The notes beneath the pieces were generated by a model. That model worked only from the letters and a program-made list of their open reading frames with translations, did no database searches and was not told the origin of the DNA. A program made the position numbers and the translations under genes. A stretch of DNA of 64,000 nucleotides from Streptomyces sp. NBC_00414 (GTDB lineage Bacteria > Actinomycetota > Actinomycetes > Streptomycetales > Streptomycetaceae): the NCBI RefSeq assembly GCF_036038375.1, contig NZ_CP107935.1:9300001-9364000 (forward strand), given 5' to 3'. Positions within the stretch are counted from its first letter, which is position 1. Every line of letters begins with the position of its first letter. Of this stretch, positions 16,111-24,122 are shown in pieces.

Positions 16111-16130
16111 TTTTGCAACTAGTTGCATAA
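16111..16130. promoter_or_regulatory. Palindromic operator, probably for the PadR regulator
   Basis: Contains a perfect 14-bp palindrome TGCAACTAGTTGCA (16114-16127), extendable to 20 bp with one mismatched pair. It overlaps a possible -35 TTGCAT (16123-16128), 18 bp before a -10-like TACAAC (16147-16152), upstream of the flavoenzyme gene at 16184. Confidence 0.55.
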
Positions 16131-16183
16131 AAGGTCGCCCGTCGTCTACAACCATGAGGACGACACCGCACCCGGAGGGCCCG

Positions 16184-18199
16184 ATGACCCGTTACCCCCA
16201 CCTGCTGAACCCCCTGGACCTGGGGTTCACCACCCTGCCGAACCGCGTACTCATGGGCTCCATGCACGTAGGCCTGGAAGAGGCGGACAACGGCTTCGAG
16301 CGCATGGCGGAGTTCTACGCGACCAGGGCCCGTGGCGGCGTCGGCCTCATCGTCACCGGCGGCATCGCCCCCAACGAGGCGGGCCGCCCCTACGACGGCG
16401 GCGCCAAACTCACCACCGAGGCGGAAGCCGAACAGCACGCCGAAATCACCGCAGCGGTCCACCGCGAGGGCGGGAAGATCGCGATGCAGATCCTCCACTT
16501 CGGCCGGTACGCCTACCACCCCGACCTGGTCGCGCCCAGCGCACTGCAGGCGCCCATCAGCCCCCACCAGCCCCGCGCCCTGACGGACGACGAGGTCGAG
16601 CGGACCATCGACGACTACGCCCGCGCCGCCCGCCTCGCCAGGCACGCCGGCTACGACGGCGTCGAGATCATGGGCTCCGAGGGCTATCTCATCAACGAGT
16701 TCGTCGCCGCGCAGACCAACAAGCGCGACGACCGCTGGGGCGGCTCCTACGAGAACCGCACACGGTTCCCCCTCGAAATCGTCCGCCGGGTGCGCGAGGC
16801 GGTCGGCGAGGACTTCATCATCATCTACCGCCTCTCGATGCTGGACCTGGTCCCGGGCGGCTCCTCCCTCGACGAGGTGATCACCCTCGCCAGGGCCGTC
16901 GAGGCCGCCGGGGCGACCATCATCAACACCGGCATCGGCTGGCACGAGGCCCGCATCCCCACCATCGCCACCTCGGTGCCGCGAGGCGCGTACGCCTGGG
17001 TCACCAAGAAGGTCATGGGCGCCGTGTCGATCCCGCTCGTGACGACGAACCGCATCAACACCCCTGAACTGGCCGAGGAGTTGCTCGCCGAGGGACACGC
17101 CGACATGGTGTCGCTGGCCCGCCCGATGCTCGCCGACCCCGACTTCGTGAGCAAGGCGAAGGCCGGTCGGCCCGAGGCCATCAACACCTGCATCGGCTGC
17201 AACCAGGCCTGCCTCGACCACACGTTCAGCGGCAGGATCACCTCCTGCCTGGTGAACCCGAGGGCCTGCCACGAGACGGAACTCGTCCTCGCCCCGACCC
17301 GTACCCGTAAGCGCGTCGCCGTCGTGGGCGCGGGCCCGGCCGGGCTCGCCTGCGCGGTCAGTGCCGCCGAGCGCGGCCACGACGTCACGCTCTACGACGC
17401 CGCGGCGGAGATCGGCGGCCAGCTCAACGTGGCCCGCAAGGTCCCGGGCAAGCAGGAGTTCGACGAGACCATCCGCTACTTCCGCACCCAGCTCGAACTG
17501 CACGGCGTGGACGTCCGGTTGAACACCCCGGTCGGTGACGCGGACCTCGACCCGTACGACGAGGTCGTCGTCGCCACGGGTGTCGGCCCGCGCACCCCCG
17601 AGATCCCCGGCGTGGACCACCCGAGCGTCGTCGGATACCTCGACGTGCTGCGCGACGGCGCCCCCGTCGGCGACCGGGTCGCGATCCTCGGCGCGGGCGG
17701 CATCGGCTTCGACGTCGCCGAGTACCTGACCGACAGCGGCGACAAGGCGAGCGAGGACCCGGCGACGTACTTTCGGCACTGGGGCGTCGACATGGACTAC
17801 CGGGCACCCGGTGGCCTCGGCGCGCCCGAGCGGCCGGCCCCGCCGCGCAGCGTCCACCTCCTGCAGCGCAAGGCGTCCAAGGTCGGCGCCGGCCTCGGCA
17901 GGACCACCGGCTGGATCCACCGCGCCGAACTCAAGCACCGCGGAGTCACCATGGTCCCCGGCGTCCGGTACGACCGCATCGACGACGCCGGGCTGCATGT
18001 CACCGTCGACGGAGAGAGCTCCGTCCTGCCGGTCGACACCATCGTGCTCTGCACGGGCCAGGAACCGCGCCGCGACCTGTACGAGTCGCTGCTCGCCGCC
18101 GGCCGCAGCGTGCACCTCATCGGCGGCGCCGACGTGGCGGCCGAACTGGACGCCAAGCGGGCCATCAAGCAGGGCACCGAGCTGGCGGCGGCGCTGTAG
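16184..18199 (+). CDS. 2,4-dienoyl-CoA reductase-like NADH:flavin oxidoreductase (old yellow enzyme + FAD domain)
   Basis: A 671-residue three-part flavoenzyme. An FMN-binding TIM barrel covers about residues 1-335. A 4Fe-4S cluster motif follows at about 336-355 (C-x2-C-x3-C-x11-C in CIGCNQACLD...SCLVNPRAC). The FAD/NAD(P) domain starts RVAVVGAGPAGLACA and contains AILGAGGIGFDVAEYL. This is the layout of FadH and trimethylamine dehydrogenase. It probably reduces dienoyl-CoA or related enones; the substrate is inferred. ATG 16184 follows GGAGGG. The PadR regulator gene 40 bp downstream and the palindrome upstream suggest a self-contained regulated unit. Confidence 0.9.
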   Translation: MTRYPHLLNPLDLGFTTLPNRVLMGSMHVGLEEADNGFERMAEFYATRARGGVGLIVTGGIAPNEAGRPYDGGAKLTTEAEAEQHAEITAAVHREGGKIAMQILHFGRYAYHPDLVAPSALQAPISPHQPRALTDDEVERTIDDYARAARLARHAGYDGVEIMGSEGYLINEFVAAQTNKRDDRWGGSYENRTRFPLEIVRRVREAVGEDFIIIYRLSMLDLVPGGSSLDEVITLARAVEAAGATIINTGIGWHEARIPTIATSVPRGAYAWVTKKVMGAVSIPLVTTNRINTPELAEELLAEGHADMVSLARPMLADPDFVSKAKAGRPEAINTCIGCNQACLDHTFSGRITSCLVNPRACHETELVLAPTRTRKRVAVVGAGPAGLACAVSAAERGHDVTLYDAAAEIGGQLNVARKVPGKQEFDETIRYFRTQLELHGVDVRLNTPVGDADLDPYDEVVVATGVGPRTPEIPGVDHPSVVGYLDVLRDGAPVGDRVAILGAGGIGFDVAEYLTDSGDKASEDPATYFRHWGVDMDYRAPGGLGAPERPAPPRSVHLLQRKASKVGAGLGRTTGWIHRAELKHRGVTMVPGVRYDRIDDAGLHVTVDGESSVLPVDTIVLCTGQEPRRDLYESLLAAGRSVHLIGGADVAAELDAKRAIKQGTELAAAL

Positions 18200-18239
18200 G
18201 CCGCCGGACCCGGCCCGGCCCCGTCCCTAGGATGACCCC

Positions 18240-18794
18240 ATGTCACTCCCGCACGCGATCCTCACCGCCCTGCTTGAGAAGCCGTCGTCGGGGCTGGAGC
18301 TGACCCGTCGCTTCGACAAGTCGATCGGCTACTTCTGGTCGGCGACGCATCAGCAGATCTATCGCGAGCTGGGAAAACTGGAGGCCGAGGGCTCCATCAG
18401 GGCCCTCGCCCCGCAGCAGCCGACCCGCGGGCAGAAGAAGCGGTACGAGGTCCTGCCCGCGGGCCGCGCCGAACTGGCCCGCTGGACCGCCGCGTCCCAG
18501 GACCCCAAGCCCCTGCGCGACACGCTGTTGCTGCGGCTGCGGGCGGCGGCGGTGGTCGGCACCGAGGGCATCGAGGCGGATCTGCGCCGCCATCTCGGTC
18601 TGCACCGCCGGCAGTTGGCGGAGTACGAGGAGATCCAGGAGCGCGACTTCCCGCCCGGCAAGGACGCTCCCGGGGACCGGCTCCAGCACCTGGTCCTGCG
18701 TGCCGGGATCGACCTGGAGACCTTCTGGACGGGGTGGCTCACGCACGCGCTGGAGGAGTTCGAGCGGCTCCCGGCCGAGGACCCGGCGTCCTGA
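18240..18794 (+). CDS. PadR-family transcriptional regulator
   Basis: A 184-residue PadR protein (Vir-type). The N-terminal winged helix starts MSLPHAILTALLEKPSSGLELTRRF and continues through QIYRELGKLEAEGSI, with wing QKKRYEVLPAGR. The C-terminal helical dimerisation domain is PadR_C type (LHRRQLAEYEEIQERDF). It follows the FadH-like gene by about 40 bp and is presumably co-transcribed with it, acting at the palindrome at 16111-16130. Confidence 0.9.
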   Translation: MSLPHAILTALLEKPSSGLELTRRFDKSIGYFWSATHQQIYRELGKLEAEGSIRALAPQQPTRGQKKRYEVLPAGRAELARWTAASQDPKPLRDTLLLRLRAAAVVGTEGIEADLRRHLGLHRRQLAEYEEIQERDFPPGKDAPGDRLQHLVLRAGIDLETFWTGWLTHALEEFERLPAEDPAS

Positions 18795-18855
18795 CCCGTC
18801 CAGTCGGAGGGACGGCCGGGGTCCGGCCGGTCCGACCGGTCCGGCGGCATCCCGA

Positions 18856-18873
18856 CGGTCCCGGCCGGGACCG
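18856..18873. terminator. Perfect 18-bp palindrome between convergent genes
   Basis: CGGTCCCGGCCGGGACCG lies between the PadR gene (stop 18794) and the secreted-protein gene on the other strand (stop 18885). It is a possible two-way terminator stem. No T-tract and no natural loop, so only moderate confidence. Confidence 0.4.
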
Positions 18874-18884
18874 GAGCGCCGTGT

Positions 18885-19433
18885 TCAGAGCCGGTTCGGC
18901 CTGGACCGCCGGCGCAGTACCCAGACGGTGGCCCCGACCCCGGCGGCCACCAGGACGCCGCCCGCGACGTAGGTGACGGTGCCGTAGTCCTGCGTCGTGC
19001 TGCCCATGCCGCCCATCACCCCGCGCGAGGGTGACGCCGTCGCGGAGATCGTGGGTGTCGAGACCGGCGAGACCGTGACGGACTGGGTGCCCGCGGTGGA
19101 GCCGTCGGCGCAGACCACGATGACGGTGTAGGTGCCGGAGGTGACGCTCGACCAGGCGGCGGACTGACTGCCGCTGGTCCCGGACAGGGTCACCTGGCGC
19201 CCCTGCGCGAAGTTCGCCTGACCGCTGGAGAGCAGCGAGGCGTTCCCCATGGATCCGTTGGACCTGGTGACGCACGCGCTGGTGGTCACCTGCACCGTTC
19301 CGCCACTGGTGGTCACGTTGATCCCCGTGGCGGCCGCGGCTGCCACACCGGGCAGACCTGCGGCGAGGGCCAGCGGCAGCGCGGCGACAGCCACGGCCGG
19401 GCCGGAGCGGACGAGTGTCTGAGTGATACGCAT
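18885..19433 (-). CDS. Secreted, C-terminally membrane-anchored protein
   Basis: A 182-residue protein with a Sec signal peptide ending near AAAAAT (about residue 36). A Ser/Thr/Gly-rich beta domain follows, with two cysteines (SACVTR and VVCADG) that could form one disulfide. A Pro/Ser linker and a final membrane helix (YVAGGVLVAAGVGATVWVL) end in RRRSRPNRL. No LPXTG motif precedes the helix, so anchoring is by the membrane segment. The ATG at 19433 follows GGAGGG. The function is not recognised; similar short surface proteins are common in Streptomyces. Confidence 0.75.
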   Translation of the reverse strand: MRITQTLVRSGPAVAVAALPLALAAGLPGVAAAAATGINVTTSGGTVQVTTSACVTRSNGSMGNASLLSSGQANFAQGRQVTLSGTSGSQSAAWSSVTSGTYTVIVVCADGSTAGTQSVTVSPVSTPTISATASPSRGVMGGMGSTTQDYGTVTYVAGGVLVAAGVGATVWVLRRRSRPNRL

Positions 19434-19603
19434 AGGACTGCCCTCCAGCGGCACGGTGGCGGTACATCCCATGAGCCGCCGAAGGTTGGGAGCGCCCGTG
19501 CTGCCTTCGGACCGAGCCAATGCGACGGCCGCCGTTTCCGCATGCGGGCCAGGACCGTACAGGTGAACGATCCCCGGATCCCGGGCCGTTCCCAGTCCTG
19601 TTC

Positions 19604-20611
19604 CTACGGCTGCGCGGTCCGCCCGGTCGTCACCGTGCGTTCCTTCGAGAAGGCGCCCCAGGTGCCGTCCGGCAGCTTCGCCCGGATCCGTACCCGCTGG
19701 GTGAGCCCGGCCTCCCGGCCCACGTAGAAGCTGTACGTGGCCCTGCCGGGCGGTGGCGTCGCGCCCCAGACGAGGGAGGTGACCGGCTTCCGGTCGAGCT
19801 GGATCTGGTACTCCGTGATCACTCCGTCCACGTCCGGCCGGGTCCAGGACAGGTCGAGGTAGTGGGCCCCGTCCTCGCGATGCGTCGTGGCGCGGAACGC
19901 GGTGGGCGCCATGCCCGTGCCGCTGTCCACGCCCTTCCCGTCGCCCGACCCCGGCGGGGTGGTGATCCGGACGGCCCCGCTCGCGGGCGACACGTTGTCC
20001 GCCGCGTCGCGCGCCCGGACCGTGAAGGAGTAGCGCGTGCCCGGCCGCAGCCCGGTGACCACGGTCGCCGTCTGCGCGCCGCCCACACTGTGGATCTTCG
20101 TCGTGCCCTGATAGACGTCGTACGAGGCCACGCCCAGGTCGTCCGTGGACCGGGCCCAGGACAGTTGCGCGGCCCGGCTCCCGACCGCCTTCCCGCGGGG
20201 GCGCTCCGGGCGGCTCGGGGCCCGCCCGTCGGCGGCTGCCGCGGTGGGCGTGGTGGCCCGGACCTGCTCGCTCGGCGGTCCGAGCCTGCCGTCGGCGTCC
20301 CGCGCCCGGACGGAGAAGGCGTACCGGGTCGACGGCTTGAGCCTGGTGATGTCGACCATGTACTCGGAACCGGGTACTTCCTTCACCTTCGTGGCGCCGC
20401 GATACACCTCGTAACGGGTGACCTCGGGTTTTCCGGAGGCCCGGTTCCACATGACGTGCACGCTGGTCGCGCTGCCGGCCGCCGCGGTGACACCGGCCGG
20501 GGCCGCGGGTGGCCGGCCGTCCTCGCCCGTGCCCTGGCCGTTCGTGCCGCAGGACACCGTCGTGAGCAGCGCGCCCCAGACCACGGCGGTTCGCAGGAGT
20601 GGGCGTCGCAC
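19604..20611 (-). CDS. Fibronectin type III-repeat lipoprotein
   Basis: A 335-residue exported protein. The signal sequence LLRTAVVWGALLTTVSC ends in a probable lipobox cysteine near residue 21. Three fibronectin-III modules follow: PPAAPAGVTAAAG..., RPERPRGKAVG... and APTAFRATT.... The first two show the Y-x-V-Y and L-x-P-x-T-x-Y-x-F-x-V signatures. No catalytic domain is visible, so it is a binding or spacer protein at the cell surface, or a lost partner of the nearby chitosanase. The GTG at 20611 is chosen because GGAGG lies eight bases upstream. Confidence 0.82.
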   Translation of the reverse strand: MRRPLLRTAVVWGALLTTVSCGTNGQGTGEDGRPPAAPAGVTAAAGSATSVHVMWNRASGKPEVTRYEVYRGATKVKEVPGSEYMVDITRLKPSTRYAFSVRARDADGRLGPPSEQVRATTPTAAAADGRAPSRPERPRGKAVGSRAAQLSWARSTDDLGVASYDVYQGTTKIHSVGGAQTATVVTGLRPGTRYSFTVRARDAADNVSPASGAVRITTPPGSGDGKGVDSGTGMAPTAFRATTHREDGAHYLDLSWTRPDVDGVITEYQIQLDRKPVTSLVWGATPPPGRATYSFYVGREAGLTQRVRIRAKLPDGTWGAFSKERTVTTGRTAQP

Positions 20612-21017
20612 AGTCCTGTCCTCCCTCGGCCTCACCTCGACGAGATTGGTCCGGACCAATATGACGTCCTCGGTGGGGCCGCAACAAGAGGGCCGCCGTT
20701 CGCGATTTCGGCCGGACGTTACGTATGCTGATCCTCTTGGCAGTCGAACTCACCTCTGTCGCAGGGAAGTTCATGCCGACGGTGCGGAACGCTGTCGTCG
20801 CTGACCCGCGCCGACGAGGGTGGCCGGGTGGCCGGAGTCGTCGACGAATCCGGCCACCCGGCCCCCGACGGAACGTCACCCGACACCTCGCCCGATACGC
20901 CCCGGACACCTCACGGGACATGCACCGTACGGCCCCCCAGCAGTGGCCTCATGAGCGGACCCCCACCAGATTGGGCTGAGTGTTCGTCAGTACCCGCTCA
21001 GGAGAGGGTCTCTTATC
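20612..21017. other. Divergent intergenic region with long hairpin
   Basis: No protein gene is supported; an open frame at 20725-20979 has Arg/Pro-rich shadow composition. The main feature is the 15-bp hairpin at 20822-20863. GGAGAGGG at 21001-21008 is the ribosome site of the chitosanase. Confidence 0.55.
20822..20863. terminator. Long perfect hairpin in a divergent promoter region
   Basis: Arms GGCCGGGTGGCCGGA and TCCGGCCACCCGGCC (15 bp, perfect) around a 12-base loop. It is terminator-like in strength but lies upstream of both flanking genes, so it would end an unannotated short transcript or act as a leader structure. Confidence 0.5.
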
Positions 21018-21794
21018 GTGCGTGTCCGGACGCTGATGCTGGCCGCGGCCGGGGTCGCTCTGATCGCCCCCACCACACTCCCCGGCGCCGCCCCGCCTCC
21101 CGGGCACGGGCGTGCCGGACACGGCGGCCCGAGCGCGGGGAACCTCCCGCGTGCCGGCAGCCTCCCGCACGCGGGGAGCATCCCGCACGCACGGGAGACA
21201 CGGACTCCGCGCAACGTCGGGGCCGCGGAACTCCTGGCCGCCGTGCGCGACTGCGCCCCCGTCTCACGCGACCGCTTCCGCAGCGATCACGGCGAGCCCG
21301 CGGACATCGAGGTCTGCGACAGGCAGGGAGCCGTCTTCTGGAAGGCCGACCTGGACATCGACTGCGACGGCAGACCGGGCCGGCACTGCAACGAACGCAC
21401 CGATCCGCTCTTCTGCGACACCACCGCCTTCCAGCAGTCCGACGGACGCCAGCTGAGCGCCGAGCGGCTGCCGTACGTGGTCGTGCCCGGGCCCAGCCAC
21501 CGCTGGAACCATCGGGAGCACGACGTCCGGCGCGGGACGGTCGCCGCGGTCATCCACGGCGACCGTGTCCGGTACGCGGTCGTCGGCGACATCGGCCCCG
21601 ACGACATCATCGGCGAAGCCTCGTACGCCCTGGCCCGCAACCTCGGCATCCGCCCCGACCCGCGGGGCGGCGGAGCGGCGTCCGGAGTCACCTACATCCT
21701 GTTCAAGGGCTCCGGCGCCTCGCCCATCGAGAACCCGGGGGCGGCCGCCGCCCAGGGGGAGCGGCTCGCCCGCGAACTCGTCGCCCGGAGCTGA
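21018..21794 (+). CDS. GH75-family chitosanase, secreted
   Basis: A 258-residue exported hydrolase. The Sec signal peptide is about residues 1-25 (TLMLAAAGVALIAPTTLPGA). A short His/Gly/Pro linker carries three related PRAGSLPHAG-type repeats, and a GH75 domain follows from about residue 65. Family marks are FWKADLDIDCDGRPG, CNERTDPLF, LPYVVVPGP, VVGDIGPDD and IGEAS. GH75 enzymes hydrolyse beta-1,4-glucosamine bonds of chitosan. The GTG at 21018 follows GGAGAGGG nine bases upstream. It is convergent with dhaM. Confidence 0.88.
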   Translation: MRVRTLMLAAAGVALIAPTTLPGAAPPPGHGRAGHGGPSAGNLPRAGSLPHAGSIPHARETRTPRNVGAAELLAAVRDCAPVSRDRFRSDHGEPADIEVCDRQGAVFWKADLDIDCDGRPGRHCNERTDPLFCDTTAFQQSDGRQLSAERLPYVVVPGPSHRWNHREHDVRRGTVAAVIHGDRVRYAVVGDIGPDDIIGEASYALARNLGIRPDPRGGGAASGVTYILFKGSGASPIENPGAAAAQGERLARELVARS

Positions 21795-21850
21795 ACCGAG
21801 GGCGCCCGCCCGCGTCACACCTCCGGCCTCCGCGTACGTACGTGCCCGCC

Positions 21851-22306
21851 TCACACCTTCCGGTACGTGTACGCCTCCGCTGCCGCCGCCTCCACAGCCG
21901 CCAGGTCCGCTCCGGCGGACGCCGTGACGACCGCCGCCACCGCGCCCTCGACGAACGGCGCGTCCACCAGACGGGTCCCCGAGGGGAGTTCGTCGCCCTC
22001 GGCCAGCAGGGCCTTCACGGTGAGGACCGCGCTGCCCAGGTCCGTGAGAACGGCGACACCGGCGCCGCGGTCCACAGCGGCGGCCGCGTCGGAGATCAGC
22101 TCGGAACTGGTGCCCAGGCCGCCGTGCCCGTCGCCGCCCGCCGCCGCCACCGGGGCGAGCGTGCCGCCGCCCGCGAGCCCCGTCGCCAGTTCGGCGACCG
22201 AGGCGGCCACCGCGGCGCTGTGCGACACGAGCACGACGCCCACGAGCTTCGTGCCGTCGTCCCCTGCTGCCGGTGTCTTCGGGGCGTCCTTCACGACGTC
22301 ACTCAC
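21851..22306 (-). CDS. dhaM: PTS-dependent dihydroxyacetone kinase, phosphoryl-transfer subunit DhaM
   Basis: A 151-residue EIIA-mannose-type domain. It starts the fold at LVGVVLVSHSAAVAASVAEL, whose His is the phosphorylation site, and continues AVLTDLGSAVLTV. It carries phosphate from HPr to the ADP bound in DhaL. Only the EIIA domain is present, without the HPr and EI-like extensions found in E. coli DhaM; the short form is usual in actinobacteria. The first 20 residues are a non-conserved leader. It overlaps dhaL by eight bases. Confidence 0.9.
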   Translation of the reverse strand: MSDVVKDAPKTPAAGDDGTKLVGVVLVSHSAAVAASVAELATGLAGGGTLAPVAAAGGDGHGGLGTSSELISDAAAAVDRGAGVAVLTDLGSAVLTVKALLAEGDELPSGTRLVDAPFVEGAVAAVVTASAGADLAAVEAAAAEAYTYRKV

Positions 22307-22898
22307 CGGCCGTCTCCGCGAGCGCCGCGATCAGGATCGCCGAGGAGGTGGCCCCCGGATCCTGGTGTCCGACACTGCGCTCGCCCAGATAGCTCGCCCT
22401 GCCCTTGCGCGCCTGCAACGGCGTGGTCGCGAGAGCTCCCTCCTCGGCGGCCGACCGTGCCGCGGCGAAGGACCGGCCGAGCGCGTCGACCGCCGGCACG
22501 AGCGCGTCGATCATCGTCTTGTCGCCGGGCGCCGCCCCGCCGAGCTGCGACACCGCGTCCACGCCGGTGCGCAGCGCCTCCGCGAACTCCCGCTCGTCCA
22601 CCTCGGCGGCGTCACCGAGCGCCTTGCCGGTGCGCCGCAGCAGAGTCCCGTACAACGGGCCCGAGGCGCCGCCCACGGTCGAGATCAGGGTGCGTCCGGC
22701 GAGAATCAGGACAGCACCGGGGGTGCCCGGCTCCTCCTTATCCAGCGCGGTCGCCACGGCGCGGAAACCGCGCTGCAGATTGCTGCCGTGATCGGCGTCG
22801 CCGATCGGCGAGTCGAGAGCGGTGAGCCGTTCCGCCTCGTGTTCCACGGACACGGCGGTCGCCGTCATCCAACGGCGGAAGAAGTCGGCGTCGAGCAC
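22299..22898 (-). CDS. dhaL: Dihydroxyacetone kinase subunit DhaL (ADP-binding)
   Basis: A 199-residue all-helical nucleotide-binding subunit. The Mg/ADP-binding loop is SPIGDADHGSNLQRG, and GGASGPLYGTLL and DPGATSSAIL follow. It transfers phosphate from DhaM to the dihydroxyacetone bound by DhaK. The GTG at 22898 has AAGGAG five bases upstream. It lies between dhaK and dhaM on the same strand with a 65-bp gap to dhaK, so the set is a complete dhaKLM operon. Confidence 0.93.
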   Translation of the reverse strand: MLDADFFRRWMTATAVSVEHEAERLTALDSPIGDADHGSNLQRGFRAVATALDKEEPGTPGAVLILAGRTLISTVGGASGPLYGTLLRRTGKALGDAAEVDEREFAEALRTGVDAVSQLGGAAPGDKTMIDALVPAVDALGRSFAAARSAAEEGALATTPLQARKGRASYLGERSVGHQDPGATSSAILIAALAETAGE

Positions 22899-22963
22899 TG
22901 GATCTCCTTGCGTGGTGAGGGTGTTGCCCGGTCGCGCCGGGAGGTACGGGGGTGAGCGGCGCC

Positions 22964-23956
22964 TCACATGCCCCAGCGCAGACCCGCCGTACGCACCGGT
23001 GCGTCCCACAGCCGCAGCAGGTCCTCGTCGACCTGGCACAGGGTCACCGAGGCACCGGCCATGTCGAGCGAGGTGACGTAGTTCCCGACGAGGGTGCGGG
23101 CCACCGGGACCCCGCGGTCGGTCAGCACCCGCTGCACCTCCGCGTTGAAGCCGTACAGCTCCAGCAGCGGGGTGGCGCCCATGCCGTTCACCAGCACCAG
23201 GACGGGATTGCGCGGGTGCATGTCCTCCAGGATGGCGTTCACCGAGAAGTCGGCGATCTCCCGCGAGGTCATCATCGCCCGCCGTTCCCGGCCGGGCTCA
23301 CCGTGGATCCCGACACCCAGCTCCAGTTCTCCTGCGGGCAGATCGAAGGTGGGGCTGCCCTTGGCGGGCGTGGAGCAGGCGCTGAGCGCGACACCGAAAC
23401 TGCGCGAGTTCTCGTTGACCTGGCGGGCCAGCGCCTCGACCCGCTCCAGCGGCCGGCCCTCCTCGGCGGCGGCGCCCACGATCTTCTCCACGAACAGTGT
23501 CGCGCCGGTGCCGCGGCGGCCGGCCGTGTAGAGGCTGTCGGTGACCGCGACGTCGTCGTCGACGAGCACCTTCGCGATCTGGATGCCCTCGTCCTCGGCC
23601 AGCTCCGCCGCCATGTCGAAGTTGAGCACGTCACCGGTGTAGTTCTTCACGATGAACAGCACCCCGGCGCCGCTGTCCACGGCGGCCGCGGCCCGCACCA
23701 TCTGGTCCGGCACCGGGCTGGTGAACACCTCGCCGGGACAGGCGGCGGACAGCATCCCGGGACCCACGAATCCGCCGTGCAGCGGCTCGTGCCCCGATCC
23801 GCCGCCCGAGACGAGCCCCACCTTCCCGGCCACCGGCGCGTCCCGCCGCACGATCACCCGGTTCTCGACATCCACGGTCAGCTCAGGGTGCGCGGCTGCC
23901 ATGCCCCGCAGCGCGTCCGCGACAACGGTCTCCGCGACGTTGATGAGCATCTTCAT
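22964..23956 (-). CDS. dhaK: Dihydroxyacetone kinase subunit DhaK (substrate-binding)
   Basis: A 330-residue subunit that binds dihydroxyacetone covalently as a hemiaminal. The conserved GLVSGGGSGHEPLHGGF, KNYTGDVLNF and GVGIHGEPGRER stretches are present; the last contains the histidine that forms the hemiaminal in characterised DhaK. ATG 23956 follows AGGAGG. First gene of dhaKLM. The operon sits beside a sugar-import operon on the same strand, which suggests that triose from sugar or sugar-alcohol breakdown enters glycolysis here. No dhaR or dhaS regulator is adjacent. Confidence 0.95.
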   Translation of the reverse strand: MKMLINVAETVVADALRGMAAAHPELTVDVENRVIVRRDAPVAGKVGLVSGGGSGHEPLHGGFVGPGMLSAACPGEVFTSPVPDQMVRAAAAVDSGAGVLFIVKNYTGDVLNFDMAAELAEDEGIQIAKVLVDDDVAVTDSLYTAGRRGTGATLFVEKIVGAAAEEGRPLERVEALARQVNENSRSFGVALSACSTPAKGSPTFDLPAGELELGVGIHGEPGRERRAMMTSREIADFSVNAILEDMHPRNPVLVLVNGMGATPLLELYGFNAEVQRVLTDRGVPVARTLVGNYVTSLDMAGASVTLCQVDEDLLRLWDAPVRTAGLRWGM

Positions 23957-24122
23957 GGGTACCTCCTGGTGAGACTGGCGACTGATCGTTCCCCGAGGGC
24001 CTGCTCCCGGCAGTATCGGCCTTGGGGCGGCGATGGTCACGTGTACGCACGCTCTCGGGTGTCCGCGGGTCGTCCGCCCACTCGTGCTCTTCCGTGCGAC
24101 ACCCGATACGCCACAGGTGGCC

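Noticed and set aside
20725..20979. 84-codon plus-strand frame upstream of the chitosanase
   Set aside because: Arg/Pro-rich, spans the 15-bp hairpin, no ribosome site and no family.
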